From positions 48,024-112,023 of the forward strand of contig NZ_JZRB01000028.1 of the NCBI RefSeq assembly GCF_000964085.1: a stretch of 64,000 nucleotides of DNA. Direction: 5' to 3'. Positions 1 through 9,694 of this stretch are shown here, in pieces (positions within the stretch are counted from its first letter, which is position 1; every line of letters starts with the position of its first letter). The notes under the pieces are model-generated. The model ran no database searches. It was not told the DNA's origin and saw only the letters and a list, made by a program, of their open reading frames with translations. A program made the translations under genes and the position numbers. This DNA is from Luteibacter yeojuensis. GTDB taxonomy: Bacteria > Pseudomonadota > Gammaproteobacteria > Xanthomonadales > Rhodanobacteraceae.

Positions 1-1065
1 CGGGAACTTCACCACGCGGACCGGTACCTCGCGGCCGCGGATGTCGACACGGACCTCGCCCGGTTCGCCCGCAGGGATGCGGGCGAACGCGATGGACTTG
101 CCCAGTGTGGGCGCGAAACCACCCGAGAGGATCTCGCCCTCGCCGTTGGCGGTAAGCACCTTCTGGCCGTGGCGCAGCACGCCCTTGTCGTCCATGACCA
201 GGCCGACCATGACGCGCTTCACGCCGGCGGCCTTGTGCTGCTCGAGCGCGGCGCGGCCGATGAAGTCGCGGCCCTCGTCGAACGAGAGGGTCCAGGCCAG
301 CGCGGCCTCCCACGGCGACACGGTTTCGTCCATGTCCTGGCCGTAGAGGTTCATGCCTGCCTCGAGGCGAAGCGTATCGCGTGCGCCCAGGCCCGCCGGC
401 GCGACGCCCGCCGCGTGCAGGTGCTTCCACAGTTCGACGACGCGGCTGTTCGGCACCACCACCTCGAAGCCATCTTCACCCGTGTAGCCAGTGCGGGCGA
501 GGAACAGCGGCATGCCGTCGGGGCCTTCGGTTTCCAGGGCGGCGAACTTGCCGAGCTTGCGGGCCTTTTCCTGGGCCTCGGCCGGGAGCAGGCCGATGAG
601 CTTCTCGCGCGCGTTGGGCCCCTGCACGGCGATCATGCCGAACTCGGGCCGCTCGCGGACGGCGACGCCGAAGGTGGCGGCCTGCTTCTCGATCCAGGCG
701 AGGTCCTTGGCACGCGTGGCCGCGTTGACCACCAGGCGGAAGAAATCCTCGCGCAGGAAATAGACGATGAGGTCGTCGATGACCCCGCCGTTCTCGTCCA
801 GCATGCAGGTGTAGAGGGCCTTGCCCGGCTTGGCCAGCTTGTCGACGTTGTTGGCCACCAGCGTGCGCAGGAAACCGCGGGTGTTCTCGCCGGTGAGATC
901 CACCACGGTCATGTGGCTGACATCGAACATGCCGGCGTCCTTGCGCACCGCGTGGTGCTCTTCGATCTGCGAGCCGTACGCGATGGGCATGTCCCAGCCG
1001 CCGAAGTCGACCATGCGGGCACCGAGTTCACGGTGGGTGGCGTTGAGTTCGGTCTTGTCGGTCAT
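1..1065 (-). CDS. gcvT: Glycine cleavage system T protein (aminomethyltransferase), 3' end cut by window edge
   Basis: The protein transfers the methylene group of the aminomethyl-lipoyl H protein to tetrahydrofolate, releasing ammonia, in cytosolic glycine cleavage. The 355 visible residues start [20 protein letters not shown] and include the folate-binding-family signatures GGWDMPI, MFDVSHM and [11 protein letters not shown]. The usual family length is about 360-370, so only roughly ten C-terminal residues and the stop lie outside the window. Start at the ATG complementary to 1063-1065. It is divergent from the lipid-transport operon that begins at 1170, with about 100 bp between them. No glycine riboswitch-like structure was recognised in that short gap. 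Identification is secure. Confidence 0.96.
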   Translation of the reverse strand, partial: MTDKTELNATHRELGARMVDFGGWDMPIAYGSQIEEHHAVRKDAGMFDVSHMTVVDLTGENTRGFLRTLVANNVDKLAKPGKALYTCMLDENGGVIDDLIVYFLREDFFRLVVNAATRAKDLAWIEKQAATFGVAVRERPEFGMIAVQGPNAREKLIGLLPAEAQEKARKLGKFAALETEGPDGMPLFLARTGYTGEDGFEVVVPNSRVVELWKHLHAAGVAPAGLGARDTLRLEAGMNLYGQDMDETVSPWEAALAWTLSFDEGRDFIGRAALEQHKAAGVKRVMVGLVMDDKGVLRHGQKVLTANGEGEILSGGFAPTLGKSIAFARIPAGEPGEVRVDIRGREVPVRVVKFP

Positions 1066-1169
1066 CGTCTTACCTTCGGGGGTGGGCCATGGGGGCAGCC
1101 CCCGATTATCCGGCCAGCGAGCGCCAAGTCCAAGCGCGCCGCAACATCTTCCTGCTAGCCTTCCGCCCC

Positions 1170-2312
1170 ATGGCCACCCCTTCGCTGCCCGGCACGCTCA
1201 CCCTCACCCGCGACGCCGGCGGCGAGCGCCTCATCCTGCGGGGCGACTGGACCCTTCCCTATTACATGGCGCTGCAGGCGCGGGCCAACGAGCTGGCGGG
1301 CACCATCGCCGCCGGCGCCGCCATCGACCTCCACGACGTGGGCGCGATGGATACCGCCGGCGCGTTCGTCGTCGCGGAACTGCTCGGCAGCCAGCGCACC
1401 CAGGCGCTGGCCCAGGACGAGGCGCTGCCCGCCGCCCGGCGCGCGCTGCTGAAAACCGTGGGCGACGCCATCGATACGTATTGCACCGGCGTGCGGCGCC
1501 CCCGCGACGCCGGCTTCGTGGTGATGCTGGAGCGCATCGGCAACGCGGTTGAATCGTTCTGGAAGCAGACGCTGAAACTGCTCGGCTTCATCGGCATCAC
1601 GCTGCAGGGGTTCGCCAGCACCGTGCTGCGCCCCCGGCGTTGGCGGGTGACGTCGCTGGTGGCGCACCTGGAGCAGACCGGGCTGGATGCCGTGCCCATC
1701 CTGGCCCTGCTCTCGTTCATGGTGGGCGCGGTGGTGGCCTTCCTTGGCTCGACGGCGCTGGAGGCCTACGGTGCCAGTGTCTTCACTGTCGACCTCATCG
1801 GCTTCGCCTTCCTGCGCGAGTTCGGCGTGCTGCTCACCGCCATCCTCCTGGCCGGCCGCACCGCCAGTGCCTTCACCGCGCAGATCGGCTCGATGAAAGC
1901 GCGCGAGGAGATCGACGCCATCCGCACGCTCGGCCTCGACCCGGTGGAACTGCTGGTGCTGCCACGCGTGCTGGCCCTGCTCATCGCGCTGCCCCTGCTC
2001 ACCTTCGTGGCGATGATCGCCGGCATCGTGGGCGGCGGCATGGTGTGCCTGGCGGTACTGAAGATGTCGCCGTCCATGTTCCTCAGCATGTTCCAGGCCG
2101 ACATGCAGCTGCGCCAGTTCCTGGTGGGCATGGCCAAGGCGCCGGTGTTCGCCTTCATGATCGCCGTCATCGGCTGCATGGAGGGCTTCAAGGTCTCGGG
2201 CAGCGCGCAATCGGTGGGCGAGCACACCACCTCGTCGGTGGTGCAGTGCATCTTCGTGGTCATCCTGCTCGATGCCGTGGCCGCCCTCTTCTATATGGAG
2301 ATGGGCTGGTGA
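1170..2312 (+). CDS. MlaE-family ABC permease with N-terminal STAS-like domain
   Basis: This is the inner-membrane permease of an Mla-type phospholipid/lipid ABC transporter. The 380-residue protein has a soluble N-terminal STAS-like region (about residues 1-115, with [12 protein letters not shown]). The MlaE core follows, with the family signature [20 protein letters not shown] and several hydrophobic spans. An in-frame ATG at 1089 exists, but it would add a non-homologous leader inside the gcvT promoter region, so I prefer the ATG at 1170. Its stop overlaps the GTG of the ATPase gene (GTGA), so the two are translationally coupled. Fusing the STAS domain to the permease replaces a separate MlaB. 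The natural substrate cannot be told from sequence. Confidence 0.9.
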   Translation: MATPSLPGTLTLTRDAGGERLILRGDWTLPYYMALQARANELAGTIAAGAAIDLHDVGAMDTAGAFVVAELLGSQRTQALAQDEALPAARRALLKTVGDAIDTYCTGVRRPRDAGFVVMLERIGNAVESFWKQTLKLLGFIGITLQGFASTVLRPRRWRVTSLVAHLEQTGLDAVPILALLSFMVGAVVAFLGSTALEAYGASVFTVDLIGFAFLREFGVLLTAILLAGRTASAFTAQIGSMKAREEIDAIRTLGLDPVELLVLPRVLALLIALPLLTFVAMIAGIVGGGMVCLAVLKMSPSMFLSMFQADMQLRQFLVGMAKAPVFAFMIAVIGCMEGFKVSGSAQSVGEHTTSSVVQCIFVVILLDAVAALFYMEMGW

Positions 2313-3073
2313 ACGACGACACCGTCATCGAGGTGCGCGGCCTCACCAACCGGTTCGGTGCCCAGGTGGTGCACGAGGGCCTCGACCTCGACGTGCGCCG
2401 CGGCGAGATCATCGGTATCGTCGGCGGCTCGGGCACGGGCAAGTCGGTGCTGCTACGAACCATCATCGGCCTGAACCGGCCGCAGGCGGGCGAGGTGCGC
2501 GTGTTCGGGCAGGATCTGCTGGCGCTACCTGACGAGAAGCGCAGCCTGGTGGAGCGCCGCTTCGGCGTGCTGTTCCAGAGCGGCGCGCTGTTCTCGTCGC
2601 TGACGGTGGCCGAAAACGTCGCGCTGCCCCTGGTCGAACACGCGAAGCTCGACCGCGTGGACGCCACCCGCCTCGCCGGCGTCAAGCTGGCCCTCGCCGG
2701 GCTGCCGGTGGACGCGGGGCGCAAGTCGCCCGCGCAACTTTCCGGCGGCATGGTAAAGCGCGCCGCGCTGGCCCGAGCGCTGGCGCTCGATCCCGAGATC
2801 CTGTTCCTCGACGAACCCACCGCGGGGCTCGACCCGATCAGCGCCGCGGCGTTCGACAGCCTCATCGTCACGTTGCGCGACGCCCTGGGGCTCACCGTGT
2901 TCCTTGTCACGCACGACCTCGATACGTTGTATTCCACCTGCGACCGCGTCGCCGTGCTCTCGCAGCACCGCGTGCTGGCCGTGGGCCCGATCGACGAAGT
3001 GGCCCGCACCGACGATGCCTGGGTGCAGGCTTACTTCAACGGCCCCCGCGGCCGCGCCGCCGCCAAGGAGTGA
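2309..3073 (+). CDS. MlaF-like ABC transporter ATP-binding protein
   Basis: This is the cytoplasmic ATPase partner of the MlaE-like permease. The 254-residue protein has a Walker A GGSGTGKS at about residues 39-46, a Q-loop in FGVLFQSGALF, an ABC signature LSGGM near 144-148, Walker B ILFLDEP near 164-170 and an H-loop in VTHD. The GALFSSLTV segment after the Q-loop is typical of MlaF. The start is GTG at 2309, overlapping the permease stop by four bases. The MCE-domain gene begins three bases after the stop, so this is one operon. Function follows from family and context; which lipid moves and in which direction are not shown. Confidence 0.92.
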   Translation: MNDDTVIEVRGLTNRFGAQVVHEGLDLDVRRGEIIGIVGGSGTGKSVLLRTIIGLNRPQAGEVRVFGQDLLALPDEKRSLVERRFGVLFQSGALFSSLTVAENVALPLVEHAKLDRVDATRLAGVKLALAGLPVDAGRKSPAQLSGGMVKRAALARALALDPEILFLDEPTAGLDPISAAAFDSLIVTLRDALGLTVFLVTHDLDTLYSTCDRVAVLSQHRVLAVGPIDEVARTDDAWVQAYFNGPRGRAAAKE

Positions 3074-3076
3074 ACG

Positions 3077-4015
3077 ATGGAAACCCGTGCGCACCACATC
3101 CTGATCGGCCTGTTCACCGTGCTTATCGTCATCGGTGGCCTGCTGTTCGGCATCTGGCTGGCCAAGGCGCATTCCGAGAAGGAATGGAACTACTACGACG
3201 TGGTGTTCAACGAGGCGGTGACCGGCCTCTCGCGGGGTTCGGCCGTGCAGTACAACGGCATCCGCCTGGGCGACGTCAACCAGCTGCGCCTGGACCCGAA
3301 CGATCCGCGCCGCGTGCTGGCGCGCATCCGCGTCTCGGGTGATACGCCCCTGCGTACCGATACCCACGCCAAGCTGGCGCTGACCGGCGTGACGGGCGTC
3401 GCCATCATCCAGCTTTCCGGGGGCTCGCCCGGCAGCCCGCTGCTGGTGGGGCATGACGGCGAGGTGCCCATCATCAACGCCGATACCTCGCCGCTGGCGA
3501 AGCTGCTGAGCAATGGCGAAGACCTCATCACCAACATCAGCCAGGCGACGGCCCGCGCCAACGAGCTGCTCTCACCCGCCAACGTGCACCGCATCGAGAA
3601 CACGCTCGACCACCTGGACAAGACCACGGGCGTGATCGCCGACGAGCGCGAAGACATCCGCTCGCTGATCAAGCAGCTGGCCATGGCCACGCAGCAGGCC
3701 AACGACACGCTGGCGGAAAGCAAGGCGCTGGTGCACAACGCCAACGGGCTCGTCGAGGGCCAGGGCAAGGCCACCCTGCAAAGCGCCCAGCGCGCCATGG
3801 CGTCGCTGGAGCACTCCATGGCCTCGGTGGACCGCCTGCTCAACGACAACAGCGATGCCCTGAACGGCGGCGCCGCCAGCCTCGGCGACCTGGGCCCGGC
3901 ATTGCGCGAGCTGCGCGACACCCTCTCGTCGCTGCGCTCGATCACGCGGCGGCTCGACGAGAACCCCAGCGGCTACCTGTTCGGGCGAGAGAAAACCAAG
4001 GAGTTCACCCCATGA
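3077..4015 (+). CDS. MlaD/MCE-domain substrate-binding protein
   Basis: This is a periplasmic, membrane-anchored MCE protein that carries lipid between outer-membrane partners and the MlaE/MlaF-like complex. The 312-residue protein has one N-terminal membrane anchor (about residues 8-30, LIGLFTVLIVIGGLLFGIWL) and a single MCE domain (about 35-120, with GLSRGSAVQYNGIRLGDV). A long helical region with a coiled-coil tendency (about 135-300) follows. This is the architecture of longer MlaD/PqiB-like proteins rather than the short E. coli MlaD. The stop overlaps the start of the lipoprotein gene (ATGA). Confidence 0.9.
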   Translation: METRAHHILIGLFTVLIVIGGLLFGIWLAKAHSEKEWNYYDVVFNEAVTGLSRGSAVQYNGIRLGDVNQLRLDPNDPRRVLARIRVSGDTPLRTDTHAKLALTGVTGVAIIQLSGGSPGSPLLVGHDGEVPIINADTSPLAKLLSNGEDLITNISQATARANELLSPANVHRIENTLDHLDKTTGVIADEREDIRSLIKQLAMATQQANDTLAESKALVHNANGLVEGQGKATLQSAQRAMASLEHSMASVDRLLNDNSDALNGGAASLGDLGPALRELRDTLSSLRSITRRLDENPSGYLFGREKTKEFTP

Positions 4016-4617
4016 GCCGCATGCGTATCGCCCTGCCCCTCGCCGTCGCCCTGCTGGCGGGCTGCTCCATCCTGCCGAAGGCGGAGCAGCCCAGCATCTA
4101 TACGTTGCCCGCCGCGCCGGGTGGGCGACCCGCCGCGCCGCAACCGGTGCCGTGGGCGCTGCGCATCACCGCGCCGAACGCGCCGCGGGCACTCGACAAC
4201 GCGCGCATCGCCGTGGTGCCCGATTCGAATGTCATCACCGTGTACGCCAGCGCGCGCTGGAGCGACAGCGCGCCGCACCTGTTCCGCGACCGCCTGGCCG
4301 ACGCCTTCCGCGACACGGGCCGCGTCACCGCGCTGAGCACCGACGACAGCAACCTCGCCGCCGACCTGGAACTCGGTGGCAACCTCGCCGCGTTCCAGAC
4401 CGAATACGCCAGCGGCAAGCCCGAGGTGGTGGTGCGTTACGACGCCACGCTATCCAGCACCCGCAAGCACCAGATCGTGGCCAGCCGCCGCTTCGAAGTG
4501 CGCGAGCCGGTCGACGGGAAAGAGGTACCGCAGGTGGTGCAGGCCTTCGGCCGGGCGATGGACAAGGTGTCGGCGGATGTCACGGCGTGGACGTTTGCCT
4601 CCGCACCACCCCTGTAG
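4012..4617 (+). CDS. ABC-type transport auxiliary lipoprotein (PqiC-like)
   Basis: The 201-residue protein has a lipoprotein signal peptide with lipobox LLAGC (Cys about residue 18). The body matches the ABC-transport auxiliary family, with IYTLPA shortly after the cysteine and a central LADAFRDTGRVTAL segment. It probably sits in the outer membrane and completes the transport path of the preceding permease, ATPase and MCE proteins. Overlap with the MCE gene is ATGA. The stop codon TAG lies inside the left arm of the palindromic element at 4614-4683. No separate MlaA or MlaC gene is present in this operon. Confidence 0.85.
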   Translation: MSRMRIALPLAVALLAGCSILPKAEQPSIYTLPAAPGGRPAAPQPVPWALRITAPNAPRALDNARIAVVPDSNVITVYASARWSDSAPHLFRDRLADAFRDTGRVTALSTDDSNLAADLELGGNLAAFQTEYASGKPEVVVRYDATLSSTRKHQIVASRRFEVREPVDGKEVPQVVQAFGRAMDKVSADVTAWTFASAPPL

Positions 4618-4683
4618 GAGCGCACACCTGTGCGCGATGGATCTTGCGGCAAGCACCCATCGCGCACGGGTGTGCGCTCCTAC
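4614..4683. repeat. REP-like long inverted repeat between convergent genes
   Basis: Arms of 27 bp at 4614-4640 and 4657-4683 are inverted complements with a single mismatch, separated by 16 bp. The core reads TAGGAGCGCAC...GTGCGCGATGG. Related elements lie at 52838-52933 and 63978-64000. The left arm supplies the TAG stop of the upstream lipoprotein gene and the right arm supplies the TAG of the AlkB-like gene on the other strand. It may act as a bidirectional transcription stop or an RNA-stabilising hairpin. Confidence 0.85.
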
Positions 4684-5279
4684 GACAGCGGGGCGATCCA
4701 GCGGAACGTCAGGTTGATGCGGGGTGTTTTCACCCGCAGCCGCTTCGGCAGGTCATGCTTGTATAGCCGCTGGGTGCCCTCGCCCATCCGCAGCAACGAG
4801 CCATGCGTCAGCGCAAGCACCACCGTCTCGCCATCGTCGGCTTTCGCGCGAAACCGGAAATCCCGCCCGGCGCCCAGGCTCACCGATGCGATTACCGGTT
4901 CAGCCCCCAGCTCCGGCTCATCATCGCTGTGCCAGCCCATGCTGTCGGCGCCATCGCGGTAGAGGTTGGCGAGCACGCTGTTGAAGCGCGTGCCGCACGC
5001 CACCGCCGCGCGGTCGCGCAGCGATGCCAGCGCCGGTGTCCACGGCCGCGGTGCGAAGGTGTTACCCGAATAACGGTAGCTCGTGCCCTCGTCGCCCACC
5101 CATGCATTGCGCCGCGGGGCATCGACCCACCGGCCGAACATGCGCAGCTGGTGGGTCTCCCACGGGATCTCGTCGAGCAACACCTTATATAGAGTGTCGG
5201 CCTCGGCCCCCGGCAACCAGGCCGGCGCGAACGCCACGTCCGCGCCGGGCAAGGGAATGCGCTGCCAGGCGGTGCTCAG
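4680..5279 (-). CDS. alkB: AlkB-like 2-oxoglutarate/Fe(II) dioxygenase (DNA/RNA alkylation repair)
   Basis: It oxidatively removes alkyl groups from damaged bases using Fe(II) and 2-oxoglutarate. With the start used here (199 residues), the iron ligands are H117 and D119 in GWHSDDEP and H175 in LYKHDLPK, and the 2-oxoglutarate arginines lie in PRINLTFR. The start is uncertain. The most compact reading is CTG at 5279, whose CTGA overlaps the stop of the upstream amidase. The nearest in-frame GTG is at 5330, giving 216 residues and a 55-bp overlap. No ATG lies at a sensible position. The gene is downstream of the amidase and probably co-transcribed with it. Confidence 0.85.
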   Translation of the reverse strand: MSTAWQRIPLPGADVAFAPAWLPGAEADTLYKVLLDEIPWETHQLRMFGRWVDAPRRNAWVGDEGTSYRYSGNTFAPRPWTPALASLRDRAAVACGTRFNSVLANLYRDGADSMGWHSDDEPELGAEPVIASVSLGAGRDFRFRAKADDGETVVLALTHGSLLRMGEGTQRLYKHDLPKRLRVKTPRINLTFRWIAPLS

Positions 5280-6679
5280 GCCTTTGGCTCGACGGGGTAC
5301 GCGGGCTCGGCGTCGAGCGACGAAGCGCACACCGCCGCCAACTCGAGCAGCCGCAGGTCGGAGCCACGCGCGCCCACGAGCTGCATGCCAACCGGCATGC
5401 CGTTGGGCAGCGTACCCATTGGAATGCTGACCGCAGGGCAGCCCGCCAGGCTGGCGAAGCTGCACAAATCGGCCTGCGACGCCGGTGCGGGCTGGTCGAG
5501 CGGGAACGCGCCCTGCGGCGTGGTCGGCAGCACCAGCACATCCACCTGCGCGAACAGCCGGCGCATCTTCAGCGTGGCGGCGTCGAGCACCAGGTCGGCG
5601 GCGACGTAGTCGGCCGCTGACTTCTTCGCCGCGAAATCCACCATCTGCCGGAACCCCGGCGAGACGGGATAGGCCTCGTCGGCCAGTTCATCGGCAAACG
5701 TGTTGAGCATCTCGGCTTCCATCAGCAGCAAGCCGGCACGGCGCGTCCTGGCGAAATCCCAGTCGGAGAAATCGACGGGGCGGCGCTCGCCGAGCTCGCC
5801 CGTGAGCTGCGAGAGCGCGTTGTTGAAGACATCGGCCACGTCGCGCTCGACGCCGACGGCGGCCAGGTCGGGCAGGAACCCCGTGCGCAGGTTGCCCGGC
5901 TCCCAATCCGGTGGCTGGAACGCGACGCGGCGGCGGCGCGAGCGAGCGTCGTCGGCGTCGTAGCCGGCCAGGGTCTGCAACAGCACCGTGAGATCGTCCA
6001 CGCCACGCGCCAGCAGGCCGACCGCATCGAGGCGGCGCGCGGCCGGCACCAGGCCACGCGCGGAGATCTCGCCGTGGGTGGGCTTCAGGGCGTAGATGCC
6101 GCAGTAGCTGGCAGGCACGCGGATGGAGCCCAGCGTGTCGGAGCCGATGGCGGCCACGGCCATGCCGGCGGCGACGGCGGCCGCCGCGCCACCGGACGAC
6201 CCACCCGCGGTGTAACCGAGGCGATGCGGATTGTGCGTTGCGCCATAAAACGGATTATGCGTGGTGAGGCCGAGCGCGCCTTCATCCATGTTCGTCTTGC
6301 CAAGCAGCACGGCGCCTGACGCGCGCAGGCGCGCCACCGCGTGCGCATCGTGCGCGGGCACCACGGTGCGGCGCCGCATGCCGGCCCGCGTGGGCACGCC
6401 GGCGACATCGAAATTATCCTTGATGGCGATGGGCAGGCCATCGAGGCGGCCCATGACGCCATCGCGCCGGCGACGGTCGGCGGCCAGCGCCTGCTCCTGG
6501 ATCAGCGAGACGCTGACATCGGTATACGCGTTGAGCACGGGGTTAAGGCGTTCAATGGCGTCCTGGTACACGTCCGACAGCGCCTGGGGCTGTGCGCGGC
6601 CAATGGCCAGCCAATGCATGATCTGCAGCAGGCTGGCCCGGCGCATATCCGTGGCGGTGACGGGCAACATCGTATTCAT
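5276..6679 (-). CDS. Amidase-signature family protein
   Basis: A 467-residue amidase-signature hydrolase. The Ser-cisSer-Lys triad is visible: Lys87 in PIAIKDN, the cis-Ser in GGSSGG (159-164) and the nucleophile in GSDTLGSIR (about Ser185). The TLGS sequence differs from the more usual TGGS. Members cleave carboxamides, including Glu-tRNA amidotransferase subunit A, AtzF-type and peptide or indole amide hydrolases; the substrate here is unknown. No gatB or gatC neighbours are present, so GatA is unlikely. The ATG start has an AAGGAG Shine-Dalgarno sequence six bases upstream. Confidence 0.88.
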   Translation of the reverse strand: MNTMLPVTATDMRRASLLQIMHWLAIGRAQPQALSDVYQDAIERLNPVLNAYTDVSVSLIQEQALAADRRRRDGVMGRLDGLPIAIKDNFDVAGVPTRAGMRRRTVVPAHDAHAVARLRASGAVLLGKTNMDEGALGLTTHNPFYGATHNPHRLGYTAGGSSGGAAAAVAAGMAVAAIGSDTLGSIRVPASYCGIYALKPTHGEISARGLVPAARRLDAVGLLARGVDDLTVLLQTLAGYDADDARSRRRRVAFQPPDWEPGNLRTGFLPDLAAVGVERDVADVFNNALSQLTGELGERRPVDFSDWDFARTRRAGLLLMEAEMLNTFADELADEAYPVSPGFRQMVDFAAKKSAADYVAADLVLDAATLKMRRLFAQVDVLVLPTTPQGAFPLDQPAPASQADLCSFASLAGCPAVSIPMGTLPNGMPVGMQLVGARGSDLRLLELAAVCASSLDAEPAYPVEPKA

Positions 6680-6830
6680 GGAATCTCCTTGCTCTTGGAG
6701 ACGATTATGAACCCGGTATGTGAACGACGTGCAAGCCCCTCCCCGGCCGTTTCAAACGGCGATTTGCCCGGCCTAGGGGGAAACGCGAGAATACCCGTTT
6801 GATCCTGCCAGCCAGATTCGAGAGCCAGCG

Positions 6831-8438
6831 ATGAGCGAACGCGAAACCATGGAATACGACCTCGTTGTCGTCGGGGCCGGCCCCGCCGGCCTCGCGTTCG
6901 CGATTCGTACGAAACAGCTCAATCCCGATGTATCGGTGTGCGTCATCGAAAAAGCCTCGACCATCGGCGCGCAGATCCTCTCCGGGGCCGTGATCGAAAC
7001 CGGCCCGCTCGACCGCCTGCTGCCGGATTGGCGCAAGGCGCCGCCGCCCATCTGCGTCCCGGTCACCCAGGACGAATTCTGGATGCTGCGCGACCACCAG
7101 TCGGGCACGAAAGCGCCGATCACCCCGCCGCAGATGAACAACCACGGCAACGTCATCGTCAGCCTCGGCGCCATGTGCGCATGGCTGGCGCCGCAGGCCG
7201 AAGCGCTGGGCGTGGACGTGTTCCCGGGCTACGCCGCGGCAGAGGCCCTGTTCGACGAGGCCGGCGCCGTGAACGGCGTGCGCATCGGCGACATGGGCAT
7301 CGCGCGCGATGGCACGCACAAGCCCGGCTATACCGAGGGCATCGACATCCGCGCGAAAGCCACCGTGCTGGCCGAGGGCTGCCGCGGCCATATCAGCAAG
7401 GCGCTGATCAGGAAGTTCGACCTCGACAAGGACAGCGACCCGCAGACCTACGGCATCGGCATCAAGGAGCTGTGGCAGCTCCCCGCCGGCCGCGTCGAGC
7501 CGGGCAAGGTAGTGCACACCACCGGCTGGCCGCTCGCCAGCGATACCTACGGCGGCAGCTTCCTCTATCACCTCGATAACGACCGCGTCGCGGTCGGCTT
7601 CGTCGTGGGCCTCGACTACCCCGACCCGGCGTTTTCGCCGTTCGAGGCGTTCCAGCAGTTCAAGCACCACGCCAACGTCAAGGGCCTGCTCGAGGGCGGC
7701 ACCATCGTCAGCGCGGGTGCGCGCGCCATCACCGAAGGCGGCTACCAGTCGCTGCCGAAAGTGGAAATGCCGGGCGCCATCCTCATCGGCGATTCGGCCG
7801 GCCTGGTCAACGTGCCCAAGATCAAGGGCACCCACCAGGCCATCGCCTCGGGCATGCTCGCCGCCGAACACCTCGTGGCCACGCAGCTCAACCCCGCGGG
7901 CTGGGACGCGAAACTGCGCGGGTCCGCCGTCGTGGCCGAACTGAAGAAGGTGCGCAACATCCGCCCCGGCTTCAACAAGGGCCTGTGGTTCGGCCTCATC
8001 AACGCCGCGTGGGAAACCCTCGTGGGCGGCAAGTCGCCGTGGACCCTGAAGAACCACGCCGACTGGTCGTCGCTGGAGAAACTGGGCCAGCACGAGTCAC
8101 CGAAGAAGGACTACGTCGACCGCACGCTGGCGCCGCGCGACCGCCTGGCCAGCGTCTACTTCGCCGCGACGGAGCACGACGAAGACCAGCCGGTTCATTT
8201 GAAGGTGGCTGATACGTCCATATGCGTGGACCGCTGCACGACGGAGTATGGCAACCCCTGCCAGAAGTTCTGCCCGGCCGGCGTGTATGAGATGGTCCAG
8301 GATGATGGCGGGCGGCGGTTGCAGATCAACGCGGCGAACTGCGTGCATTGCAAGACGTGCGATATCAAGGATCCGTACCAGATCATTACCTGGGTCACGC
8401 CTGAGGGCGGGTCTGGGCCAAATTACCAGAACCTGTGA
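6831..8438 (+). CDS. Electron transfer flavoprotein-ubiquinone oxidoreductase (ETF-QO)
   Basis: This membrane-associated FAD/[4Fe-4S] enzyme passes electrons from reduced ETF to the quinone pool. The 535-residue protein has an N-terminal FAD motif GAGPAGLA (about 15-22) and an IGDSAGLVNVPKIKGTH block. Its C-terminal cysteine cluster begins at about residue 465 (CVDRC, PCQKFCPAG, NCVHCKTCDIKDP) and serves the iron-sulfur centre. A second in-frame ATG lies six codons in. Its redox partners EtfB/EtfA are encoded about 10 kb downstream, beyond a glycosyltransferase island. The stop touches the start of the next gene. Confidence 0.95.
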   Translation: MSERETMEYDLVVVGAGPAGLAFAIRTKQLNPDVSVCVIEKASTIGAQILSGAVIETGPLDRLLPDWRKAPPPICVPVTQDEFWMLRDHQSGTKAPITPPQMNNHGNVIVSLGAMCAWLAPQAEALGVDVFPGYAAAEALFDEAGAVNGVRIGDMGIARDGTHKPGYTEGIDIRAKATVLAEGCRGHISKALIRKFDLDKDSDPQTYGIGIKELWQLPAGRVEPGKVVHTTGWPLASDTYGGSFLYHLDNDRVAVGFVVGLDYPDPAFSPFEAFQQFKHHANVKGLLEGGTIVSAGARAITEGGYQSLPKVEMPGAILIGDSAGLVNVPKIKGTHQAIASGMLAAEHLVATQLNPAGWDAKLRGSAVVAELKKVRNIRPGFNKGLWFGLINAAWETLVGGKSPWTLKNHADWSSLEKLGQHESPKKDYVDRTLAPRDRLASVYFAATEHDEDQPVHLKVADTSICVDRCTTEYGNPCQKFCPAGVYEMVQDDGGRRLQINAANCVHCKTCDIKDPYQIITWVTPEGGSGPNYQNL

Positions 8439-9694
8439 TGGATATTGGGTGGAAACTGCGCCGGATCCTTCGCTATATCGAACGCGCGAAGGGAAGTATT
8501 GCGATACGAGGCTGGGGCGGCACGATGAGGCGGGTCCTTCGCCAGCGCGTTGCGGGCAACACGTCGACGGCCAGCGTGGTCATACGCGCCCCCGCTCCGG
8601 GATCCGCTGCCCGGCGAATGCTCGTCATCGAGACCATGACACCCGATCCCTCGCGGGACTCTGGCTCCGTCAGGCTCTGCCAAATTTTCTCGCTGCTCAA
8701 CAGGGCCGGCTGGCAAATCGACTTCATGGCGGAAGACAACGACGCCACGCCGGACGATGCGGCCAGGCTCGGCGCGCTTGGTGTCCGCATCGTGCACCAG
8801 CCTGCCCTCTCGTGGCTTAGGGGCGAGGGTGAAACGCTGGATGCCATCATGCTCTGTCGGTTGCCCGTGGCAACCCAGTACATCGATGTGGTGCGAAAAA
8901 CGGCACCGCGTGCTCGCATCGTTTTCGACACGGTCGATCTTCACTTCATCCGCGAGCGACGGGCAGCGGAAGTCACGGGAAATCCCGCGCTTATCCGCCA
9001 GGCCGAACGCTCGCGTGAGCGTGAACTCGACATGGTCGTGCGTTGCGACGTCACGCTTGTCGTCAGCCAGGAGGAGCGAGACGTCCTCGCCAGGGAAGCG
9101 CCGGAAGCCAAGGTCGAAGTGGTGAGCAATATCCACGCCGTCCGTGGCCGCCAACGGGGCTTCGAGGGCAGGTCCGGCATGTTGTTTGTCGGGGGCTTCG
9201 GCCACCCGCCTAACGAAGACGCCGTGCGTTGGTTTATCGCCGACGTGCTGCCCTTGGTGCGCGCCGTGCTCCCGGGGGCGACACTCCACGTCGTCGGCGA
9301 TATCGATGCAACGTCCCGCCGCAGTATTGAGCGCGACGGCGTACGCGTGCACGGCCGCGTTGGCGATCTCGCGGAGCTGCACAATGAAGCCCTCGTATCC
9401 ATCGCACCCCTGCGATTCGGTGCCGGCGTCAAGGGAAAGGTTAACCAGGCCATGAGCTTCGGTCTCCCCGTCATCCTGACGACGATTGCAGCGGAAGGCA
9501 TGCACCTCAGGCACGGCGTCGACGCACTCATCGTCGACACGCCGGAAGACATGGCCGCGGCCATCATCCGCCTGGCCCATGACGAAACGACATGGAATGC
9601 CTTATCGGAAGCGGGCATGGAGAATGTACGCGTGTACTTCTCCATGGAAAATGCGGGTCGCAACCTGCGCCTTGCATTGGATCAGTCGCCATGA
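8438..9694 (+). CDS. Glycosyltransferase, GT4-like
   Basis: A 418-residue GT-B-fold transferase that probably adds a sugar to a surface polysaccharide. The acceptor-side domain begins around residue 60 (LVIETMTPDPSRDSGSVRL). The donor domain includes FVGGFGHPPNEDAVRWF and the phosphate-binding block PLRFGAGVKGKVNQAMSFG (about 325-345), which is diagnostic for this GT4 branch. The ATG at 8438 overlaps the ETF-QO stop by one base. It therefore appears transcribed with that metabolic gene, which suggests the glycan genes were inserted in-line. The following gene overlaps by ATGA. Sugar donor unknown. Confidence 0.85.
   Translation: MDIGWKLRRILRYIERAKGSIAIRGWGGTMRRVLRQRVAGNTSTASVVIRAPAPGSAARRMLVIETMTPDPSRDSGSVRLCQIFSLLNRAGWQIDFMAEDNDATPDDAARLGALGVRIVHQPALSWLRGEGETLDAIMLCRLPVATQYIDVVRKTAPRARIVFDTVDLHFIRERRAAEVTGNPALIRQAERSRERELDMVVRCDVTLVVSQEERDVLAREAPEAKVEVVSNIHAVRGRQRGFEGRSGMLFVGGFGHPPNEDAVRWFIADVLPLVRAVLPGATLHVVGDIDATSRRSIERDGVRVHGRVGDLAELHNEALVSIAPLRFGAGVKGKVNQAMSFGLPVILTTIAAEGMHLRHGVDALIVDTPEDMAAAIIRLAHDETTWNALSEAGMENVRVYFSMENAGRNLRLALDQSP

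Noticed and set aside
5276..6679. gatA (Glu-tRNA amidotransferase subunit A)
   Set aside because: No gatB or gatC is adjacent and the nucleophile region reads TLGS rather than the common TGGS; a general amidase is safer.
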